In this document: positions 9,480 to 18,396 of the stretch, piece by piece
Position numbering within the stretch: position 1 is the stretch's first letter
How the letters are laid out: every line of letters starts with the position of its first letter
Assembly: GCF_009928685.1 (NCBI RefSeq)
Contig: NZ_WWEO01000033.1
Span: forward strand, 1-64,000
DNA from: Mucilaginibacter agri
GTDB lineage: Bacteria > Bacteroidota > Bacteroidia > Sphingobacteriales > Sphingobacteriaceae
DNA: 64,000 nucleotides
Direction: 5' to 3'
Position numbers and translations under genes: made by a program
Notes under the pieces: model-generated
Told to the model about the DNA's origin: nothing
Database searches by the model: none
The model's input: the letters and a program-made list of their open reading frames with translations, nothing else

Positions 9480-10655
9480 TTAACTTTTTATTTTAGTATA
9501 ATTCTTTTGCCAAAATACCAGGCTTGAATGCTTTTCAAGAAAATCGTCAGGCATTTCCTCATCGTCGCGTGTTGTTAAGGTACAGTGATTTGCTAATATT
9601 TCTTTTATTGCTCTCAGTCTGGCAACGGTGTGCATAAATCCCCAATTAAGCTTTTCAGGAAGTTCACCGTCATCAACTGACCAAGTAGCTTTAATCTGTT
9701 CGTCACTTAAGGTTTCCTGTGATTCATAAAATGCTTCAAGATCGGCTACTATCTGCTGAGCGTTACTGTGTTGCTGAAATATTTGATAATCGTCCGGTTG
9801 TAAAGAATTTTTAAAAATGTGAAAATGCTCCTTGGATATGAATGCACCTGTTGGATAATTAAACCCAAACTTTTTCAAAATATCTTTGGGCTGAAAAGCC
9901 ATCGGATACATCAAATAATAAGACCACAGAATCGGTGTTAGTACATAATCCATTTTCATCCAAAATACCAATGAATCCGGAGTATATTCAAAATGTAGTT
10001 TCCCATGATACCGGCTTGAATCATCTGGGTCAAAGGCGTGTGAGGAAGAGTTAGATAATTTTTTTATCAATTGCTGAATATTCACCTTCGTCGCCTTACC
10101 TGTTGTATTATTGGGTAAGAATGAATTGAGCATTGATTGATTAGATGGACAATATCCTTTTTCCAAATAGTCTGAAACCGATTTGTAGGAACTTGTATCA
10201 TCACATTTTTGATTAAAGTAACATTGCCTGATATTAAACTCCAGGATCGTTCGTAACAAATGATCAGCAGCCTTTAAGAAATTATTCAACCCTACATAAA
10301 AGAATTCCCTGATCAGGTGTAAGCTTTCATAGTAAAAATAAAAACGTGCGTTGTAGGTATCATGCGAAAAATCGCTATAGATTGTTCCGGGAAAAAGATC
10401 CTGTATGATCGTTAGTGCCCATAATTTCCATTTAAATCTTATAAAATCTTTGTGATAATTATCGTCAACATCGTTTTCCAATAATTCCAACACTAACTTT
10501 CCTTGTTCACTGATTTTACTCTCATCAAGACTTAAAATATTAATCAGAGGCATTTTCGTTTCAAAGCTGTCATCCATTGGGAAAATGGCAGTCGCATGTA
10601 ACTCCGAACTTCCTTTGTTCTCAATTAAAATTCTTAAAAATTCTTCTTTTGTCAA
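9480..10655 (-). CDS. Hypothetical protein (391 aa), defense-island neighbour
   Basis: I do not recognise the family. The protein is soluble, helical, rich in aromatic residues and low in G+C at the DNA level compared with the genes near 24-29 kb. Residues 95-170 look like a helix bundle with a leucine-rich segment (FLKAADHLLRTILEF). A SSSHAFDPDDSSRYHG stretch near 205 may be a loop with catalytic or binding polar residues. It is first in the leftward run 10655 to 7258, with a 92-base gap to the Abi_C-like gene. The position suggests an accessory part of the defense cluster. Confidence 0.6.
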   Translation of the reverse strand: MTKEEFLRILIENKGSSELHATAIFPMDDSFETKMPLINILSLDESKISEQGKLVLELLENDVDDNYHKDFIRFKWKLWALTIIQDLFPGTIYSDFSHDTYNARFYFYYESLHLIREFFYVGLNNFLKAADHLLRTILEFNIRQCYFNQKCDDTSSYKSVSDYLEKGYCPSNQSMLNSFLPNNTTGKATKVNIQQLIKKLSNSSSHAFDPDDSSRYHGKLHFEYTPDSLVFWMKMDYVLTPILWSYYLMYPMAFQPKDILKKFGFNYPTGAFISKEHFHIFKNSLQPDDYQIFQQHSNAQQIVADLEAFYESQETLSDEQIKATWSVDDGELPEKLNWGFMHTVARLRAIKEILANHCTLTTRDDEEMPDDFLEKHSSLVFWQKNYTKIKS

Positions 10656-10703
10656 TTGATTTGATTTTAGTGGTATAAATATAGTTTTTTAGCATGTTAT
10701 AAG

Positions 10704-10901
10704 AGCTTTGGGCATTCCCGCTTCCTGGCGGGAACTCAGTTCGAGTTCGAACTTGTGGGCGAGGCAGACGGCGCATCCAATAAAGTCGATCTGACCTTTG
10801 ATGAACCTACCGTCCTTATCAAGCAGCCGGGACGGGACAGCGTGCTAAGCAATCTAAAATATTATTCAACATGCAGCGGGATGGCGTTCATCAAGTTGTA
10901 A
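10704..10901 (+). pseudogene. C-terminal remnant of an unidentified protein
   Basis: An open frame without start codon encodes about 65 residues, including GTQFEFELVGEADG and LTFDEPTVLIKQPG, and ends at TAA 10899-10901. The alternating hydrophobic/polar pattern is that of a beta-rich C-terminal domain. Translation in this frame is clearly protein-like and the other frames are not. I cannot name the parent family. Confidence 0.4.
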
Positions 10902-11167
10902 ACAGTTATGAGATAGTCAACCTATTAATCTTTTATGCGCGGTAGGACAACGATCCGACAAAGCTAAATCAGCAGATTATTGGAATGTGATTAAACAGGT
11001 CGGAACAGGTGCCAGCATTATTGATTTTCGTGGTTATTGAGTTAGCTACTTTAGAACCGTATTGGCGAATAACCGATCGAGCATTTACAAGTCTCCGGCT
11101 TTGGTCTGCGACGTTCCTGGCTGAAAAGAAAATACCTTGCGCGGCCTTTCGTATATACACCAAAATT

Positions 11168-11204
11168 ACACGAAGATCACCTGCTTTGCCAGTGATCTTC
11201 GTGT
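11168..11204. repeat. 13-bp perfect inverted repeat
   Basis: ACACGAAGATCAC (11168-11180) and GTGATCTTCGTGT (11192-11204) are exact reverse complements around an 11-base loop. No T-tract follows on either side, so it is not a standard terminator. Confidence 0.5.
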
Positions 11205-11433
11205 GCGGACATTTCGAAAAATTGCTTCTTATTAATCCCACTTTTAGTCGGTAGAATCGACCTGTTTTTCAATAAGTACCCGTATCTTCAAGCGATCTAA
11301 AAAAGAGCAGTTAAGATATCTATTTTATTGTGGTTCGAATATTTCACCACTATGGTTTTGATTTCTGCCCCAGTTTGTTTAAAACGCGTAATTGATCGAT
11401 GAAATTTTGGTCAAAACGCACAACGTGGGGAGC

Positions 11434-11468
11434 AAATGCCATCAATTAAATTTAGATGGCATTTTTTT
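11434..11468 (+). terminator. Rho-independent terminator (orphan)
   Basis: AAATGCCATC pairs with GATGGCATTT around an 11-base loop and is followed by a run of seven T. It points rightward, but no gene is left upstream of it, which fits loss of a gene from this stretch. Confidence 0.6.
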
Positions 11469-11762
11469 GTTATTGAGAGCTTTCGTTTGCCAGTACAGTT
11501 AAATAATTGAAAATATTATAAATATCTACGAGAAACGGTTCGAGCCCGGCTTGGTTGGAAAATGAAAGATAGGTAGTTATGGTTTAACAGATTTAGTCGT
11601 TTATATCCACTCCGAAAAGTTACTTAGCTGCCGGCCGGATACTTATCTGCATAATTTGATCTTTTTTACAACTACCCAGTAGCTGTACAATAAGTGCTAT
11701 AACGGCATTATGCAGTGCTTTTTTTTGTTGATATAATTAAGTATTGTGTTGACACATATTCT

Positions 11763-12130
11763 TTAATTGAAATTGCGCTCCTTCACATTAACAACAGTGG
11801 CGTGCCGTGCGATGATCCGCCACCCGCTTTTTCCTTTTAGCCAAACGTTAGTGTGGCGGCGGGTAACCGTCCTTCCGAATTATCTGTTGCTTTCTCTGGC
11901 TGGTTCTCTTCCTAACCCATGGTTACCGCTACGTCATCAGTGACCGTTAACTTCTCTATTACCCAGCGGAATGAAAAATAAGCAATCTTACCTTCTTTTA
12001 TCAACTGGCGGATCTGGGCAGCATTGCATCAAGCTTATAAAGGATATAGTGGGCATTTTATAAATTCGCCCAGGATATTTCTAAAGGTTGTTTTAAGCAG
12101 TTTTTATTGAAATCTTGCCTGTTCACCAGG
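11763..12130 (-). pseudogene. Decayed NTF2-like (SnoaL/DUF4440-type) gene
   Basis: The reverse strand encodes, in several frames, a recognisable NTF2-like C-terminus: RRHTNVWLKGKSGWRIIARH followed by ATVVNVKERNFN and a stop at 11763-11765. Upstream, another frame gives EKLTVTDDVAVTMG. At least one frameshift and internal stop codons separate the pieces, so no functional product is expected. The upstream limit is approximate. NTF2-like proteins of this kind are small ketosteroid-isomerase-fold enzymes or binding proteins. Confidence 0.6.
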
Positions 12131-12543
12131 TCTCTATTTCATCATGTGCCAGCTTTTACTATAGCACTGGATTGAAATTTACGCCCTCACTGGTCTTTCA
12201 AGATCATATCATATCTTTTCAAATGCCTAAATCAGACGGGGGATCCAAATTATCGCAACGAAACTTCACTCCACAATCTTAGTACGATTATTGTCAGTTT
12301 TTTTTTAAGGAAACACATACACTTTCAGTCATCAGATAGCGAATCCTGATCAATCTTTAATGGGCACACTAATCATGCCACTGCTGTACAAATTAAATGA
12401 TTTAAAAAAACTACTTTAACCTATGGTTAAATTAAGTAAACTTCTGTAGGATTGTTGTATTTAATCTTTTAGTGGCTTTATAGGAATAGCCTTTGAGCCA
12501 TTTTGGCTTTCTGAACAAAATTATTCACTTAATCGAAAGTTTT

Positions 12544-13731
12544 ATGAAAGCATTAGTTTATTATGGAGCCAAAGACGTAAGAGTATCAGAGGTGCCCGAT
12601 CCAAAAATTGAACAACCCACTGACGTACTGGTCAGGATCACAACGACCAATATCTGTGGTTCTGATCTGCATATGTACGAAGGGCGAACCGACATGGAAG
12701 AAGGACGCATCTTCGGGCATGAAAATCTTGGCGAGGTCATAGAAGTCGGTAATGCGGTAGTTAACATCAAAGTCGGTGATATGGTGTGCATGCCATTTAA
12801 TATCGGGTGTGGTCATTGTAAGAATTGCGAAAATGGGCTCACTGCCTTTTGTCTGACGATGAACCCTGGCTTTGCAGGTGCTGCTTATGGGTTTGCCGGA
12901 ATGGGCCCATATGACGGAGGGCAGGCTGAATACCTGCGGGTGCCATATGGCGACTTCAACTGTTTAAAACTGCCTGAAGATGCCCAAGAGAAGGAAAATG
13001 ATTATGTATTGCTATCTGATATTTTCCCTACCGGTTTTCATGCCACCCAGTTGGCGGGCGTTAAGCCTGGCGATAACGTGGTTATATATGGAGCCGGACC
13101 GGTGGGTTTAATGGCAACCATCTCAGCGGGCATAAAAGGTGCGAACAAAATAATGGTGGTAGATGATCATCCGGACAGATTAAAACTAGCCGAAGAGTTG
13201 GGTGGCATACCGATCGACTTTTCAAAAGCGCCAGCAGTTGACCAGGTCCTTGAATTGACCGATGGTGTTGGCGCTGACCGAGGCTGCGAATGCGTAGGTT
13301 ATCAGTGTTGTGACAAGCACGGGCATGAACATAACAATATAATCATGAACGAACTTGTGCAAGCCGTTAAGTTCACAGGATCCATTGGCGTGGTCGGGGT
13401 CTTTGTTGCTCCAGACCCAAAGGCAGAAGATCCTCTGGCAAAAAAAGGCCATATGGATTTTGACTTTGGTAATTTTTGGTTGAAGGGACAAAGCATTGCC
13501 ACTGGCCAGGCTAACGTTAAGGCTTATAATCGTCAGCTGTGCGGTTTGATCTCTTCAGGTAAAGCCAAACCATCGGTCATTATTTCTCATGAACTTTCGT
13601 TGGATGATGCACCGGATGGTTACAAGCATTTTGATGCACGCGACAAAGGCTGGACCAAGGTGATCTTAAAACCGGGTAAGCAAGGCGCCACAAAACCACA
13701 GGCAGAAGAACGAGAGGCGCTAACTGCATAA
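12544..13731 (+). CDS. fdhA: Zinc-dependent formaldehyde dehydrogenase, glutathione-independent type
   Basis: A 395-residue medium-chain dehydrogenase. The catalytic-zinc ligands appear as Cys in NICGSDLHMYEG and His in FGHENLGEV. The structural-zinc cysteines are in GCGHCKNCENGLTAFC, and the Rossmann motif is VVIYGAGPVGLMA. The inserted segment DKHGHEHNNIIMNELV and the ending DKGWTKVILKPG are typical of the glutathione-independent formaldehyde dehydrogenase branch, which oxidises formaldehyde (or other aldehydes by dismutation) with NAD. The start at 12544 (MKALVYYG) fits the family; an in-frame ATG at 12493 would add 17 unrelated residues. A strong terminator follows, so it is probably monocistronic. 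Confidence 0.88.
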   Translation: MKALVYYGAKDVRVSEVPDPKIEQPTDVLVRITTTNICGSDLHMYEGRTDMEEGRIFGHENLGEVIEVGNAVVNIKVGDMVCMPFNIGCGHCKNCENGLTAFCLTMNPGFAGAAYGFAGMGPYDGGQAEYLRVPYGDFNCLKLPEDAQEKENDYVLLSDIFPTGFHATQLAGVKPGDNVVIYGAGPVGLMATISAGIKGANKIMVVDDHPDRLKLAEELGGIPIDFSKAPAVDQVLELTDGVGADRGCECVGYQCCDKHGHEHNNIIMNELVQAVKFTGSIGVVGVFVAPDPKAEDPLAKKGHMDFDFGNFWLKGQSIATGQANVKAYNRQLCGLISSGKAKPSVIISHELSLDDAPDGYKHFDARDKGWTKVILKPGKQGATKPQAEEREALTA

Positions 13732-13760
13732 CGATAAAAATCAGCGGTTTATAAAATGGG

Positions 13761-13790
13761 AAAGCCTGTAAGTTACGATACAGGCTTTTT
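13761..13790 (+). terminator. Rho-independent terminator after fdhA
   Basis: AAAGCCTGTA and TACAGGCTTT form a 10-bp stem with an 8-base loop, followed by TT and pyrimidines. It begins 30 bases after the dehydrogenase stop codon. Confidence 0.8.
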
Positions 13791-13919
13791 CCTTCTATTC
13801 GACTTAATAAATGGACTTCAAAGTGGGATACAGCCTTTTCCTTTAGCGCACCCATGATGTTAATATATGAATTTCAAAGTCCTGATCGATCCCAACCTTG
13901 GCTACGATCATCTAATTAC

Positions 13920-14552
13920 TTAATTAAGCTTAATCGCCCGATTCTTTTCCTTAATCTTCCTTTCACTGAACCGAGGTAGCGCAAAATAGATGGATAACAA
14001 CACAATAGGAATAATACTTAAAGGCACATTGCAAATAGCAGTAATTAAGGCAGCTAAATGTAGCGCAGGTGCAATGGCATATTCTTTTGTCAGCAATTTG
14101 ATAAGCCTGGGATCTGTGTCTTCTTCTAAAAGTCCTTTTTTTCTAGTCGCATACCACCACACGCAATTATAAAATAATGTCATTAAGACTAATGTCGTAT
14201 GATAAATTAATGCCGCCGTTCGTTCGTCTGGTCTGCCAACATGCCGTGCCAATAATCCTGTACTAAAAGACTGGAGCGTAACAAACATTAAAAACAAAAT
14301 ATGCAATATGAGCAGGTACTGATCTGTACGTTTGATATAAATGAACATGTTATGATGGTTAGACCAGGCAACGCATATAAACAAAAAAGATGCGGCGAAT
14401 GCAGCATAATGAGGCCAGTTCTTAAAGATCGCTGCTAGCAGATCAGTTCCGCCAGCTGGTTTAGGCAGTTCTGTAGCGAGGAATGTTTCCGCAATCGCTA
14501 AAACAGCATCGCTAAAATACTCAAGCCTGTCTGTTGGTCGGTGATTGTATAT
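13920..14552 (-). CDS. TMEM175/DUF1211-family membrane protein, no canonical start
   Basis: The frame encodes a four-to-six-helix membrane protein with the TMEM175 hallmark DRLEYFSDAVLAIAET near the N-terminus, followed by FAASFLFICVAWSNHHNMF. Bacterial members are potassium-selective channels of about 200 residues. The frame is open through the hallmark, yet it contains no ATG, GTG or TTG upstream of it. The first canonical start (TTG at 14384) would remove the first helix and the FSD motif. An ATA at 14550-14552, exactly where family members usually begin (IYNHRPTDRLEYF), suggests a mutated ATG or a rare AUA start. The gene may therefore be silent. It has no operon partner. Confidence 0.65.
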   Translation of the reverse strand: MYNHRPTDRLEYFSDAVLAIAETFLATELPKPAGGTDLLAAIFKNWPHYAAFAASFLFICVAWSNHHNMFIYIKRTDQYLLILHILFLMFVTLQSFSTGLLARHVGRPDERTAALIYHTTLVLMTLFYNCVWWYATRKKGLLEEDTDPRLIKLLTKEYAIAPALHLAALITAICNVPLSIIPIVLLSIYFALPRFSERKIKEKNRAIKLN

Positions 14553-14589
14553 GAGAACCTTATTGAAATAAATGCTTTGTACCTTAAAA

Positions 14590-14632
14590 TAAAGGGTCGT
14601 TGATCATGGCCATTGATCACAACGACCCTTTA
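14590..14632. repeat. Bidirectional hairpin between two leftward genes
   Basis: TAAAGGGTCGTTG (14590-14602) pairs perfectly with CAACGACCCTTTA (14620-14632). The loop itself contains ATCA and TGAT that extend the stem. The A- and T-rich ends would allow termination in either direction. Confidence 0.65.
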
Positions 14633-14758
14633 CTGTTTGAACCTGATAATTTACCGGGATCACCGGAATTATCCCTTCTAATCTTATCCGGTATTGTGAT
14701 ATTGGCGGTGGCTGTCGAATGACGGCCTTTGGTCACCGCTGGCTTTTGTAATTAGCGA

Positions 14759-15052
14759 TCACTTAAAGGCCAGTATTTTTACTTTGTCGATCACCGGTGT
14801 AGAAACGAGTAGTTCCTCTGCGCTAGCCATTAATGCTTTGGCGATCTCACCGCCGAGGTGAGCGTCCCGGCCGGCATCATCGGTAAACGTATCGAATATG
14901 CCAAAGGTCGAAGGTCCGATCTGAAGTGCATACCAGCGGATGGTTCCGGGCTCAGCTTCCGCCAAAGGCAAAGCGCTTTTAAGGAAGTCAGCAACTTGCT
15001 GTTCTTTACCTGGTTTAGCCTCAAAGCGAGCCAGTAACGCTAAATTTTCCAT
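14759..15052 (-). CDS. ABM-superfamily (putative quinol) monooxygenase
   Basis: A 97-residue ferredoxin-like dimeric alpha/beta barrel protein. The pattern ALLARFEAKPGKEQQVADFL, then EPGTIRWYALQIGPSTFGIF and DTFTDDAGRDAHL, is that of the antibiotic biosynthesis monooxygenase family, cofactor-free oxygenases of the YgiN type. I chose the ATG at 15052 because residues encoded upstream do not fit the family. It is single, between the hairpin at 14590 and the divergent MscS gene. The precise substrate is unknown. Confidence 0.8.
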   Translation of the reverse strand: MENLALLARFEAKPGKEQQVADFLKSALPLAEAEPGTIRWYALQIGPSTFGIFDTFTDDAGRDAHLGGEIAKALMASAEELLVSTPVIDKVKILAFK

Positions 15053-15196
15053 TTGATTAAAGTTTAAAAGGAGGTTTATTGGCGGCAATATACCGCCATA
15101 ATATTGCCACACGAATGGTGCCACGATTAAGGATAAATCCTGCTCCGCTCCATTTTCGTATTTAGCTCATATTTACAATGTCAGCCTCGCCGTCTT

Positions 15197-16210
15197 ATGG
15201 AAATCAAAGATCAGGAACCGACCCCGGAACAAAGGGAAACCATCAAAAAACTGCATAATGAGGATATAAAAAAAACGAAGATCAGCTGGTATTTAATCTG
15301 CGCAATCTGCTGTATCGCCATGACCTTTGTCATCCGCCTTGATGTGTTCAGATTCCTCGGCAGCTATCACCAGCTCATCGACAACATCCTCTTTGCCGGG
15401 GCCTGTAGTTTTGGCCTGATGATCGTTTCGCGCTTCGTGCAGAGCCAGATTGCCAAAGGATCCCTGGAAAAAGGCCTTTTATACAACCTGATCCAGTTTA
15501 CCCGCCTGGTTACTTTCGTAGTGATCATTTTTATTTTTATTTCTTTTTTAAATGCCAACTGGTACACAGCTGCCGTATCACTGGGCCTGATCTCTCTGTT
15601 GCTCGGATTCGCTTTGCAAACTCCGATTGCTTCTTTGATCGGTTGGTTCTACATCGTATTGCGGGGACCTTTTAAAGTAGGGGACCGTATACAAGTCAGT
15701 AGTTTCAATGGTGACGTCGTGGAGATCAATTTCCTGGATACGACGCTTTGGGAATTCCGCGGTGGTCTGATGACCAGCGACCTGCCCAGCGGACGGTTGA
15801 TCCGGTTCCCCAATAGTTTGATCTTCCAAAACCAGGTCTATAATTATTCCTGGCAAAAGTTTCCGTTGGTCTGGAACGAGGTGTCTTTTTATATCACGTT
15901 CAAAAGTGACCTGGAATGGGTAGAGAAAACCGTACGCAAGGTGTGCCTGGGCCAACTGGACGCAGAAACAAAAGCTCACGTCCAAGATATGCGCGACCAG
16001 ATATCCGAGACACCGGTGGAAGATATCGAGATCAAAGAATTTCCGTTTGTCAACTTCCGGATCCACGAGAACAATTGGGTCGAGGTGCTGCTCATTTATA
16101 TCGTTAATCCCAAGCAATCCTCCCAGATGCGGAGTGATATCGTGAAAGCGGTCATCGCTGAGCTGAATGCCAATCCGGAAAAAGTTGCCTTCGTACCGGA
16201 AGGAAGTTAA
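15197..16210 (+). CDS. Mechanosensitive ion channel, MscS family
   Basis: A 337-residue inner-membrane protein. A charged N-terminus (1-27) is followed by transmembrane helices at about 30-50, 62-80, 95-117 and 122-150. The pore-lining segment and beta-domain entrance are seen in LLLGFALQTPIASLIGWFY and LRGPFKVGDRIQV. The rest is the cytoplasmic alpha/beta vestibule. It opens on hypo-osmotic shock. The C-terminal part (RDQISETPVEDIEIKEFPF) is longer than minimal MscS and typical of a Bacteroidetes subgroup. The gene is solitary and divergent from the ABM gene. Confidence 0.88.
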   Translation: MEIKDQEPTPEQRETIKKLHNEDIKKTKISWYLICAICCIAMTFVIRLDVFRFLGSYHQLIDNILFAGACSFGLMIVSRFVQSQIAKGSLEKGLLYNLIQFTRLVTFVVIIFIFISFLNANWYTAAVSLGLISLLLGFALQTPIASLIGWFYIVLRGPFKVGDRIQVSSFNGDVVEINFLDTTLWEFRGGLMTSDLPSGRLIRFPNSLIFQNQVYNYSWQKFPLVWNEVSFYITFKSDLEWVEKTVRKVCLGQLDAETKAHVQDMRDQISETPVEDIEIKEFPFVNFRIHENNWVEVLLIYIVNPKQSSQMRSDIVKAVIAELNANPEKVAFVPEGS

Positions 16211-16461
16211 AGCGCTGCTAATCGTCTAGAACTTTTCAGCCGATCCAATTTTTACATAGTTGCTAACCCTGGTCTGTATAAACCGTGATAGTACAGATCA
16301 CAATATCCAATTCCCCAGCGGCGGACCTGAGGGGTTTCAATTTCGACCGCTGTATAGGTGTTATCCATTGGCCAAATTAGAAAATCAGGAACTAAATCTT
16401 TGCCGAACCCAGGTTTTGACCAAATTTGTGCGTGGAATGGTTTTAAGAGATTGGGATTAAT

Positions 16462-16647
16462 TCACAATAAATTTTGATAATCGATTTCCGGCATGCCTCC
16501 TTTATTAACTCCCAATAACTTTGAATACCACCGCCGTTGAAGTTGAACTAACGTGCCATTAAGGATGCCCTCTTTCGTGAAAAGTCCTAGTACTTTTTTC
16601 GGAATTGTAAACTGAAAACCGAGGATATAAATAGAGCGTATGTTCAT
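16462..16647 (-). CDS. Possible small protein (61 aa), divergent from XRE gene
   Basis: A frame beginning at ATG 16647 and encoding a basic peptide (FTIPKKVLGLFTKEG, LQRRWYSKLLGVNKGG). It reads divergently from the XRE regulator with under 20 bases between the two starts, which would fit a regulator/target arrangement. No family is recognised and chance cannot be excluded. The preceding stretch 16211-16461 shows no gene. Confidence 0.25.
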   Translation of the reverse strand: MNIRSIYILGFQFTIPKKVLGLFTKEGILNGTLVQLQRRWYSKLLGVNKGGMPEIDYQNLL

Positions 16648-16663
16648 TTATATCACATTGGTT

Positions 16664-16906
16664 ATGTTCAATAGGCAAGCAGTTGCAGACCACATTAGGA
16701 AATGCAGGGAAGACAAAGGTCTAACTCAATTTTACATGGCATATAAATTGCAGATTTCTCAAAATTGCTACAGTAAGATGGAGTTGGGCTATTCTAAAAT
16801 CTCGTTAGAAAGGCTGTTTCAGATTTCAGAAGTATTGGAGATCGACGCGATAGACACGATTGCGCTGGGGCGTATCAAATCTATGGTAGTGATTAAAAAT
16901 TATTAA
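16664..16906 (+). CDS. Helix-turn-helix regulator, XRE/Cro family
   Basis: An 80-residue single-domain DNA-binding protein. The HTH_3 core is KCREDKGLTQFYMAYKLQ, then ISQNCYSKMELGYSKISLER and a closing helix LFQISEVLEID. There is no sensor or peptidase domain. I prefer ATG 16664 (MFNRQAVADHIR), because the upstream ATG at 16640 adds eight hydrophobic residues atypical of the family. Solitary XRE genes of this size are frequent in Bacteroidetes. The likely target is itself or the small divergent frame. Confidence 0.75.
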   Translation: MFNRQAVADHIRKCREDKGLTQFYMAYKLQISQNCYSKMELGYSKISLERLFQISEVLEIDAIDTIALGRIKSMVVIKNY

Positions 16907-17132
16907 TGCCAGAAAATCTACCAGACCAACAGATTTTCGATTTTGTTGGTCGGGTTAGGCCTGTGTAACAATGTCGCCTGCAGTGTCTATGAAAATGCTA
17001 AGCCAACAACAGGAGTCCTTCAAACCTCGATATGCGCATCTTGAGCATAAGTAAATTCTTTCTACATCACCAAACCTGACCTCATCCTACAGTTTGGCCC
17101 AAACAAACCGAAATCCGACGCGTAGTAATACT

Positions 17133-17348
17133 ATGGACGAGAACAACATTATTTTGGAAACTGACCTTAACGGCCAGCCAGTCAGCTTCACCATCATTCC
17201 TATGGAAAGTAAATTTGGGATTGCTTACAAAGGTCAGGTCATTGCCGAGGTGGCCTACAACGAAGAGTGGGAACAGGTTTCGGGCGATACTATGCCGGGA
17301 GAAGTTTTGCAGTCCATTTTCCAAAAAATTGACGCTCATTATCATTGA
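17133..17348 (+). CDS. Small conserved protein (71 aa), paralogue of 40856-41086
   Basis: A short acidic protein with pattern FGIAYKGQVIAEVAYNEEW, then QVSGDTMPGEVL and IFQKIDAHY. The product of 40856-41086 has the same layout (LFDGKWTASLAHNDDW, QASGVILPDETI, IGFKIESYY), so both belong to one uncharacterised family. The start at 17133 is chosen by alignment with that paralogue. No membrane segment or known domain is visible, and the function is unknown. Confidence 0.6.
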   Translation: MDENNIILETDLNGQPVSFTIIPMESKFGIAYKGQVIAEVAYNEEWEQVSGDTMPGEVLQSIFQKIDAHYH

Positions 17349-18105
17349 GTCAACTGCTGTAAAGGCATCTTTCTATATTGCTAAATTTTAAATGTATTTG
17401 CAATTGATACTTTACCGAATCCATGAAAATATCATTTCCGCAAAATGTATTCCATCTGCATCGATCAGCAGGTTATATTTTCAGACGATCACGCAGTAAA
17501 TGCTCACCAAATTCGACACAACGCTGCCGCGATTTAAAACAGGGTCGGCTCACACAAAATAGGAGGATGTAAATATTAACATTGCCAAGTCACTACCATG
17601 AAAGGCTTTAACCTAGTCTGAATGAGAGGCTTTTGACGAGATATTGAACATAACTGCAAAGATATTTTGCAAATGGTCAAGTAAATGATCGACAGCTAAA
17701 CATAATTATCCTTTTTTATCAGTCCTACGCCATATAAGAATCCCCCTAACACTCGCTGCTCGGGGGATTCAACCTAAACCTTATCACAATAGGTCCTTAG
17801 ACCATGGGTTCAAAAGTAAAATAAATTAATGGATATACGTTATAAAACAGGCCTAACAACAAATCGTCCCTCAACCACGTCGAAAGCTACAACTGGTGTA
17901 ATCTTAATACATTAAATTGGTTAGGATATACAGCGAAACTGAGGGGATCTCATATGGTCATCTATTTCTATTTTAACTTATGTAAAAACGATCATACATT
18001 GATATTAGATTAAAATTGCCATACAAAGTCATGCTAAAAAAAGCAGATACAAGAGCATTGAGATTTTTTTCATCAGAAACATTCACATACTTAGTATGTT
18101 AGAAT
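17349..18105. other. Intergenic, hairpin only
   Basis: No supported gene in 757 bases. GAATCCCCC (17738-17746) pairs with GGGGGATTC (17762-17770) around a 15-base loop. There is no adjacent T-tract. The rest is AT-rich without protein-like frames. Confidence 0.45.
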
Positions 18106-18396
18106 ATGCAAATTAACATGCCAATAAGCCTCACATACACTGTTAAGCCAGTATCTCAACAAAAGTATCAGCTGGTAAAATCCATAATGATAGAATTTAA
18201 TGGATTTAGCGGAGATTGGTATTATTTAGATGCCGATTGTGAGGAACTACCTACTGTAGAACTCGCCTCATCGCATAATCGCCCAATAGAATGTATTTCA
18301 ATTTTAGAAAGAGTTTGTGAAAGGCACGGGGTCGAACTTAAAACAGTCATGGCATTTAATCCCGTCTCCCAGGCTGTTTCAGTCAAGATGTATTAA
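18106..18396 (+). CDS. Hypothetical protein (96 aa)
   Basis: A small soluble protein, predicted mixed alpha/beta, with pattern MIEFNGFSGDWYYLDADCEE in the middle and a C-terminal VSQAVSVKMY strand. No family is recognised. The two ATG codons at 18106 and 18118 (MQIN, MPIS) are both possible starts. It is isolated between two long intergenic stretches, which lowers the support, but codon usage in this frame is protein-like. Confidence 0.5.
   Translation: MQINMPISLTYTVKPVSQQKYQLVKSIMIEFNGFSGDWYYLDADCEELPTVELASSHNRPIECISILERVCERHGVELKTVMAFNPVSQAVSVKMY

Larger units (their letters stand above)
10656..12543. other. Gene-poor stretch with remnants
   Basis: Nearly 1.9 kb without an intact gene. 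It contains a C-terminal protein remnant (10704-10901), an inverted repeat (11168-11204), a rho-independent terminator (11434-11468) with no gene upstream of it, and a decayed NTF2-like gene (11763-12130), each listed separately. This pattern of scattered pieces marks a rearranged boundary between the defense island and the next block. Confidence 0.55.

Noticed and set aside
11009..11254. 81-codon rightward frame and an opposing 90-codon frame
   Set aside because: Both run through the perfect inverted repeat at 11168-11204 and lack family features; open by chance in a remnant region.
14590..14632. CRISPR-like or mobile-element terminal repeat
   Set aside because: A single hairpin copy with A/T-rich ends between genes; best explained as a terminator.
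15578..16117. 179-codon frame antisense to the MscS gene
   Set aside because: Antisense shadow of a well-supported channel gene without its own features.
16260..16460. 66-codon rightward frame after the MscS gene
   Set aside because: No recognisable domain, no promoter or ribosome binding signal; could be a remnant but cannot be supported.
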